Of a DNA stretch of 7,939 nt, positions 6,189-7,939 are shown piece after piece (position 1 is the first letter of the stretch; each line of letters opens with the position of its first letter). This DNA comes from Caldisericota bacterium (GTDB lineage: Bacteria > Caldisericota > Caldisericia > Cryosericales > Cryosericaceae), in NCBI GenBank assembly GCA_026390245.1, contig JAPLGI010000057.1:1-7939 (forward strand), given 5' to 3'. The position numbers and the translations under genes are program-made. Below the pieces are notes generated by a model. That model saw nothing but the letters and a program-made list of their open reading frames with translations, was not told where the DNA came from and searched no databases.

Positions 6189-6611
6189 ATGAATGTCAGG
6201 GTAGTGTACCAGTCCGCGACAGGCAACACGAAGAAGGTGGCCCAGGCGATTGCACGCGCCGCTGGCTGCGAGGCAGAGCCGGTGAGTACAGCGACGGTGA
6301 GCGAGCCGGTGGAAATGCTGTTCCTGGGAGCATCGATCCATGCCGGCGACGTCGACCCATCGGTGAAGAAGTTCATCGAGGGGCTCGACCCAATTCTCGT
6401 CAAACATGTGACGGTGTTCGGCACGGGCTTTGAGGGGAGCAAGGACAAGGCTATTGGAATCACGAAGGACTTACTGGCACGGCGTGGCATTGCGGTGAAC
6501 GGGAAGTACTACTTCTGCCTGGGCAGGTTCGTCCTGTTCAATCGACATCACCCCGACTTCCAGGACCTGGCCGGTGCAGAGGAGTTTGTTCGGAGCGTGC
6601 TCACCGGGTAG
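6189..6611 (+). CDS. Flavodoxin (single-domain FMN protein)
   Basis: A 140-residue flavodoxin-fold protein. The phosphate-binding loop SATGNTKKVA lies at residues 9-18 (S9, T11, N13, T14 in the S/T-x-T-G-N-T pattern). The second loop is LGASIHAGDVD (46-56) and the third is FGTGFEGS (77-84). The length is that of a short-chain flavodoxin, and there is no fused partner domain. The second loop, with G-A-S-I-H-A-G and then D-P-S-V-K-K-F-I, is typical of the flavodoxin-family proteins of anaerobes rather than of classic FldA, so it may be an electron carrier or a more specialised partner. GGGGGG (6178-6183) sits 5 bp before the ATG. It starts 19 bp after the kinase stop, so the two are probably one transcript. 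It could feed electrons to a redox enzyme such as the upstream FprA, but that is inference from proximity only. Confidence 0.88.
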   Translation: MNVRVVYQSATGNTKKVAQAIARAAGCEAEPVSTATVSEPVEMLFLGASIHAGDVDPSVKKFIEGLDPILVKHVTVFGTGFEGSKDKAIGITKDLLARRGIAVNGKYYFCLGRFVLFNRHHPDFQDLAGAEEFVRSVLTG

Positions 6612-6630
6612 CGCCTCTCGTTCTGTCATT

Positions 6631-6761
6631 CCCCCCTGAGCATGTTAGTTCAATACGAAGGGCGTACTCGGCGCAGGCGGGAGTCCACGACTCTCCAGGG
6701 GCTGGGTTCCCGCCTCCATGGAAGAGCACCCCCTGTCATTGGGATAGCATGCTCAAAGGGG
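6631..6761 (+). ncRNA. Candidate structured RNA (nested long-range stems)
   Basis: The 268-bp gap between the flavodoxin and membrane-protein genes contains a nested fold. Outer stem: TGAGCATGTTA (6637-6647) pairs with TAGCATGCTCA (6745-6755), 11 bp with one U-G pair. It extends past a 2x2 mismatch into CCCC (6631-6634) with GGGG (6758-6761). Inner stem: 6675-6687 pairs with 6703-6715 over 13 bp (AGGCGGGA with TCCCGCCT, then G-U, U-G and CCA/TGG), closing a 15-nt loop. Between the stems, TACG/CGTA (6654-6657, 6663-6666) forms a small hairpin. The wobble pairs are valid only for a plus-strand transcript. It may be a free small RNA, a leader element of the membrane-protein gene or a 3' UTR structure. 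It matches no riboswitch consensus I recognise. The closing-stem, wide-bubble, apical-stem layout loosely recalls 6S RNA, but it is shorter. No promoter or terminator of its own is clear. Confidence 0.4.
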
Positions 6762-6819
6762 AACTACGCATAGAGTGCGGACGGACGGGCAGGACGTAAC
6801 CTCCGGGATCGGACAACTG

Positions 6820-6833
6820 TACACCATGGTGTA
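6820..6833. promoter_or_regulatory. Perfect 14-bp palindrome, candidate operator of membrane-protein gene
   Basis: TACACCATGGTGTA reads identically on both strands and lies 46 bp before the ATG of the membrane-protein gene, where a repressor or activator would be expected to bind. A perfect 14-bp palindrome is unlikely by chance in a gap this short. I see no strong -35/-10 pair around it and cannot name the regulator. Confidence 0.45.
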
Positions 6834-6879
6834 GCGTGGACACGAGCCTCGCCACAAGTCGGAACAAGGAGCCGCAAAG

Positions 6880-7551
6880 ATGATTTTTCAGTCGATACGG
6901 TACGGGTGGAACAAGGCACGTCTGTGGGTCTGGGCATTCCTGCCGGCGCTTGCGCTGCAATGGATCCTGGATGGTGCAGTGACGTGGCGGGTGGATGCGG
7001 GAGGCAACCGGAGTCTTCAGCTCTGGTGGCACAACATGGGGCCGCAGACGGCCGGGATCGCCATCATGGCGACAGTCCTTGGATTCGTCGGCTATGTCGT
7101 GTCCCTGTGGGTCCGGATGGGCATCGTCCATGGATCGGTGCTGGCCGCGCGCGGAGAAAACGTGACAGCAGGTAACTTCTTCCTGTCGTGGGAGAGGGTA
7201 GGGCAATTCGTCGTTGGTACGCTGCTCTACGGCCTCATCGTTGGCGTCGGCATGATCCTGCTGATTGTCCCCGGCGTTGTCTGGGGGCTTCGCTACAGTA
7301 TGTACGGATACTACATGGTGACGCAGGGCGCGGGCCCCATGGAGGCACTGCAGAAGAGCGCCGCCGCGACCGACGGGCACAAGGGCGAGCTGTTCGGTCT
7401 CTGCCTTGCCTCTGCGGGTGTCGTCATCCTGGGAGCTCTTTGTCTGGGTGTCGGGCTCCTGTGGGCTCTTCCCACCGTCGAAATCGCCTGGAGTGCCGTG
7501 TTCCTCGAACTCTCCGGACAACAGACGGTCCCGGCGACGGAGCCGGCGTAG
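6880..7551 (+). CDS. Small polytopic membrane protein (DUF975/YciC-like)
   Basis: A 223-residue integral membrane protein with no catalytic motif that I recognise. It opens with the short amphipathic MIFQSIRYGWNKARLW seen in many such proteins (F-x-x-S-x-x-Y-G-W-N-x-x-R). Predicted membrane segments lie near 14-31, 57-78, 108-135 and 170-200. The most diagnostic stretch is LIVPGVVWGLRYSMYGYY (128-145) followed by GPMEALQKS and a G-H-K motif. This resembles the P-G-I-x-x-x-x-R-Y-x-x-x-x-x-x-x-x-x-x-G-x-x-E-A-L-x-x-S-x-x-x-T-x-G-x-x pattern of DUF975/YciC-like membrane proteins. The C-terminus is short and polar. AAGGAG (6866-6871) lies 8 bp before the ATG. It has its own upstream region with a palindrome and is convergent with the hydrolase. 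Function unknown; a long antisense reading frame over it is a coding shadow. Confidence 0.82.
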   Translation: MIFQSIRYGWNKARLWVWAFLPALALQWILDGAVTWRVDAGGNRSLQLWWHNMGPQTAGIAIMATVLGFVGYVVSLWVRMGIVHGSVLAARGENVTAGNFFLSWERVGQFVVGTLLYGLIVGVGMILLIVPGVVWGLRYSMYGYYMVTQGAGPMEALQKSAAATDGHKGELFGLCLASAGVVILGALCLGVGLLWALPTVEIAWSAVFLELSGQQTVPATEPA

Positions 7552-7651
7552 AAGAGACACAGAAAGCGGACTCGAAAGCCTTCACGCAGAGAGCTGGCTG
7601 CACCGAATTGCTGAGCAAGCTCAGGATGTGGTTGACCCTCAGGCAGTGATG

Positions 7652-7939
7652 TCAGACGCTCACAAAGAACTTGCCTACAGCGTCGATTGTTCTTGCTGTC
7701 TGAGGTACCGGGGCTACAACAAAATCGTGGAAAAGTCCCCGTATCTCGTCCAGGCGCACAGCTGTACCACGGGCTCTTTTGAGCTTCTCTGCGAGCAGCA
7801 CGCAGTCAGGGTACAGGATTTCGTTTGTGCTGGTGATGACAAGGATGTCGCCTAAATTCTCCAGATTCCCATAAGTGGGTGACAGGCGAAAATCAGTCAG
7901 TTCAAGTTCACCTGCATACGCTCGTGCTGCATAGGAAAG
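7652..7939 (-). CDS. Alpha/beta-hydrolase (esterase/lipase, HSL-like), C-terminal part
   Basis: The minus strand is open from the window edge to a TGA at 7652-7654 and gives the last 95 residues of a protein whose start lies beyond 7939. The fragment matches the end of the alpha/beta-hydrolase fold-3 (HSL/acetylesterase) family in order: SPTYGNLENLGDILVITSTN, then EILYPDCVLLAEKLKRARG, then D-E-I-R-G-L-F-H-D-F and a P-V-P-Q-T-A-R-T-I-D helix leading to the C-terminus. H71 of the fragment (GLFHDF) is the expected catalytic histidine. The acid of the triad should fall at E40 or D45 in T-N-E-I-L-Y-P-D; the usual D-P-L form is not seen. The nucleophile serine (G-x-S-x-G) and the H-G-G-G oxyanion motif would be in the missing part. 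It would hydrolyse an ester of unknown type. It converges on the membrane-protein gene with 100 bp between the stop codons. Confidence 0.82.
   Translation of the reverse strand, partial: LSYAARAYAGELELTDFRLSPTYGNLENLGDILVITSTNEILYPDCVLLAEKLKRARGTAVRLDEIRGLFHDFVVAPVPQTARTIDAVGKFFVSV

Noticed and set aside
6660..6720. A tRNA gene suggested by the GGGTTCCCGCC segment
   Set aside because: No 7-bp acceptor stem, no D-arm and no T-loop consensus could be fitted around it.
6631..6761. MITE or small transposable element bounded by the TGAGCATG/CATGCTCA inverted repeats
   Set aside because: No target-site duplication is visible at the outer ends (the flanks TCATT and AACTA differ), and the extra inner stem and wobble pairs fit an RNA fold better.
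6736..7560. 274-residue minus-strand open frame opposite the membrane-protein gene
   Set aside because: The plus strand encodes a coherent polytopic protein with a good ribosome binding site; the reverse frame is rich in H, R, P and Q and has no domain.
7611..7624. CTGAGCAAGCTCAG inverted repeat between the convergent membrane-protein and hydrolase genes as a bidirectional terminator
   Set aside because: The arms leave only a 2-nt centre, so the practical stem is 4 bp, and there is no T tract on either strand.
7406..7855. 149-residue plus-strand open frame overlapping the end of the membrane-protein gene and the hydrolase
   Set aside because: Starts inside the membrane-protein gene in another frame, shows low-complexity SRRRSRRRR, and its second half is antisense to a clear alpha/beta-hydrolase C-terminus.

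Overview
The window is about 7.9 kb of bacterial DNA, GC-rich and densely coded. Shine-Dalgarno sites rich in AAGGGG/GGGGAG precede most genes, and a typical lipobox lipoprotein is present. Gene content (flavodiiron protein, small flavodoxin, 7TM-PAS hybrid histidine kinase) suggests an anaerobe or microaerophile that meets oxygen or NO only occasionally. I cannot assign a phylum: Caldisericota/Cryosericota-like, Chloroflexota-like or deltaproteobacterial-like lineages would all fit.

Layout. (1) 142-1783 (+): a MarR-family regulator and, 43 bp later, a complete FprA-type flavodiiron protein, closed by a strong hairpin terminator at 1807-1835. This looks like a self-contained oxygen/NO detoxification operon with its own regulator. 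Bases 1836-2003 hold nothing I can support. (2) 2004-2630 (-): a two-domain lipoprotein (SmpA/BamE-like plus DUF3221/YobA-like). (3) 2631-3181: a mostly low-information spacer holding a short DUF2188-like ORF. That ORF loses family similarity exactly where it runs into a 34-bp in-frame copy of the 3' end of fprA. (4) 3182-6611 (+): a 995-residue hybrid sensor kinase (7TM, three PAS domains, HisKA, HATPase, receiver) followed 19 bp later by a single-domain flavodoxin, probably co-transcribed. (5) 6612-6879: a 268-bp intergenic region with two notable structures, a nested long-range RNA fold (6631-6761) and a perfect 14-bp palindrome (6820-6833). (6) 6880-7551 (+): a small polytopic membrane protein. 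(7) 7652-7939 (-): the C-terminal 95 residues of an alpha/beta-hydrolase (esterase/lipase type) that runs off the window edge.

Theme. Two flavin-binding proteins (FprA with its own flavodoxin module, and the stand-alone flavodoxin) lie near two regulators (MarR and the hybrid kinase), which suggests a redox-stress neighbourhood. That link is inferred from position only. I see no CRISPR array, transposase, tRNA or rRNA. The points most worth a second look are the structured intergenic RNA candidate, the palindrome before the membrane-protein gene, and the fprA-tail repeat inside the DUF2188-like ORF.
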